Assembly: GCA_004195335.1 (NCBI GenBank)
Contig: SDWK01000993.1
Location: 1-7,200 of the forward strand
Reading direction: 5' to 3'
DNA from: Shewanella sp.
GTDB taxonomy: Bacteria; Pseudomonadota; Gammaproteobacteria; Enterobacterales; Shewanellaceae
Length of the DNA: 7,200 nt
The notes under the pieces are model-generated. The model was given only the letters and a program-made list of their open reading frames with translations, ran no database searches and had not been told where the DNA came from. Each line of letters opens with the position of its first letter. Positions within the stretch are counted from its first letter, which is position 1. The translations under genes were made by a program, and so were the position numbers. Of the stretch, positions 6,674 through 7,200 are shown in pieces.

Positions 6674-6723
6674 CGATTTAACAGCTCTTGATTTCATAGC
6701 CGCCGATTTAACTGCTCTCGATT
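6674..6723. repeat. Two 20-base direct repeats, 30 bp apart, upstream of the lipoprotein gene
   Basis: CGATTTAACAGCTCTTGATT at 6674-6693 and CGATTTAACTGCTCTCGATT at 6704-6723 match at 18 of 20 positions. Their starts are exactly 30 bases apart, close to three helical turns, so both copies face the same side of the DNA. They lie 48-97 bases before the lipoprotein ATG, where an activator or repressor would act. No known regulator consensus was recognised in them. Binding-site function is inferred from position and phasing. Confidence 0.6.
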
Positions 6724-6896
6724 AATAGGTCCTTAAGGTCAGCGCCTGCCTTGCAGTGATAACCCTAGCTTAGGGACACCATAACGACAGAATGTGCAGG
6801 AAATGAGGAAGCTTGTGCAAGAGTGTAGAAAAGATAAAATATTCAGCCTTTTTTATCGGCTTCTTTTAATCAAAGGTGTGTCACTTAGAGTTGTTC
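6724..6896. other. Rest of the spacer between the dioxygenase-family and lipoprotein genes
   Basis: This stretch holds no credible open reading frame. It contains a short dyad CCCTA (6763-6767) with TAGGG (6771-6775), a palindromic CCTTAAGG at 6731-6738, and a weak hairpin near the dioxygenase 3' end that is listed separately. No convincing -35/-10 pair for the lipoprotein gene was found, so its promoter may depend on an activator. Confidence 0.4.
6845..6861 (-). terminator. Weak candidate terminator after the DOPA dioxygenase-family gene
   Basis: Reading the minus strand, AGCC, a nine-base A-rich loop and GGCT are followed by an AT-rich run with TTTT and CTTTTC. The stem is only four base pairs. 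Outer AAAAGA and TCTTTT arms could add pairs after a bulge. The position, about 35 bases after the stop codon, is right for a terminator, but the structure is weak. Confidence 0.25.
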
Positions 6897-7200
6897 TCAC
6901 TTTGCGGTGAAGATGGATAATTTAAGCGTTAACGGCTGACCGAGCCAACTCGCATACTCAGTATGATCCATGAGGTCATCACCCGTCACCGGATGTAGCA
7001 GCACCGATAAACCATTGCGATTCTTGTCGATCCAAGGCAGGAACATATCGAAATCCTCACGGGTAAACGCGATCTCGAAACTCCATTTAGGATGCGGTCC
7101 GACTAACTTAGTATTTAAGCTACCGACGTACAAACCAAGTTGAGTATAGATCATGCCTCTCAGTTCAATCGCGTGATCCATTGTGGTCTCATTGAAATAC
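6897..7200 (-). CDS. DOPA 4,5-dioxygenase family protein, C-terminal part
   Basis: The last 101 codons, including the TGA stop at 6899-6897, are in the window. The frame stays open to the right edge (YFNETT precedes the Met at 7181), so that Met is probably internal and the true start lies outside. Family motifs are the YF opening, LVGPHPKWSFEIAF, FLPWIDKNRNGLSVLLHP, VTGDDLMDHTEYASWLG and a hydrophobic end. The histidines in GPHP, LLHP and DHT are the conserved ones expected to include metal ligands. Members are small cytoplasmic proteins of about 110-120 residues, related to fungal and plant enzymes that cleave the ring of DOPA between carbons 4 and 5. The natural substrate of most bacterial members is unknown. 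It is on the same strand as the lipoprotein gene but 270 bases upstream, so probably a separate transcript. Confidence 0.85.
   Translation of the reverse strand, partial: YFNETTMDHAIELRGMIYTQLGLYVGSLNTKLVGPHPKWSFEIAFTREDFDMFLPWIDKNRNGLSVLLHPVTGDDLMDHTEYASWLGQPLTLKLSIFTAK

Noticed and set aside
6674..6723. Direct repeats as a CRISPR array or phage attachment site
   Set aside because: There are only two copies with a 10-base gap, no cas genes, no tRNA and no integrase. The position fits a regulatory site better.
7179..7181. Met at 7181 as the start of the DOPA dioxygenase-family gene
   Set aside because: The frame stays open to the window edge, the upstream residues YFNETT fit the family's conserved opening, and no ribosome binding site precedes this ATG.

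Overview
The window looks like chromosomal DNA of a gammaproteobacterium, most likely Shewanella or a close marine Alteromonadales relative. This is inferred from a close BaeS/BaeR pair, a YdhR-like gene start, a DOPA 4,5-dioxygenase-family gene, a mosaic DUF1566/arylsulfotransferase lipoprotein and moderate GC content. It was not tested by any search. There are no RNA genes, insertion sequences, phage genes or CRISPR arrays, and no gene-free stretch longer than about 270 bases.

Layout from left to right. Bases 1-36 (minus) hold the first 12 codons of a gene that reads like a YdhR-type putative monooxygenase. It is divergent from a complete LysR-type regulator (plus, best start GTG at 191, end 1096). 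The roughly 150-base gap between them carries two inverted repeats that could be the regulator's sites. The LysR gene converges on baeR across a 79-base spacer. All other genes are on the minus strand. Reading in their direction they are: a truncated DOPA 4,5-dioxygenase-family gene (6897 to beyond 7200); a 270-base spacer with two 20-base direct repeats spaced 30 bp; a 1017-residue mosaic lipoprotein (6626-3573); a 178-base spacer with a 15-base tandem repeat; baeS (3394-1907); and baeR (1868-1176).

How the genes may work together. BaeS and BaeR form a clear two-component operon in the sensor-then-regulator order, as in E. coli, but no mdtABC-type efflux genes lie beside them. The lipoprotein has a lipobox, two PKD-like domains, two DUF1566 domains and a C-terminal arylsulfotransferase (ASST) beta-propeller. 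It should sit in the outer membrane facing the periplasm or the outside. It lies upstream of baeS on the same strand, but the spacer suggests separate transcription, so a regulatory link is only a hypothesis.

The most unusual object is the lipoprotein. It keeps the ASST histidines, but has His where characterised ASST enzymes have an active-site Arg. Next are the 30-bp-spaced direct repeats upstream of it and the Arg/Pro-rich insert in the BaeS sensor domain.
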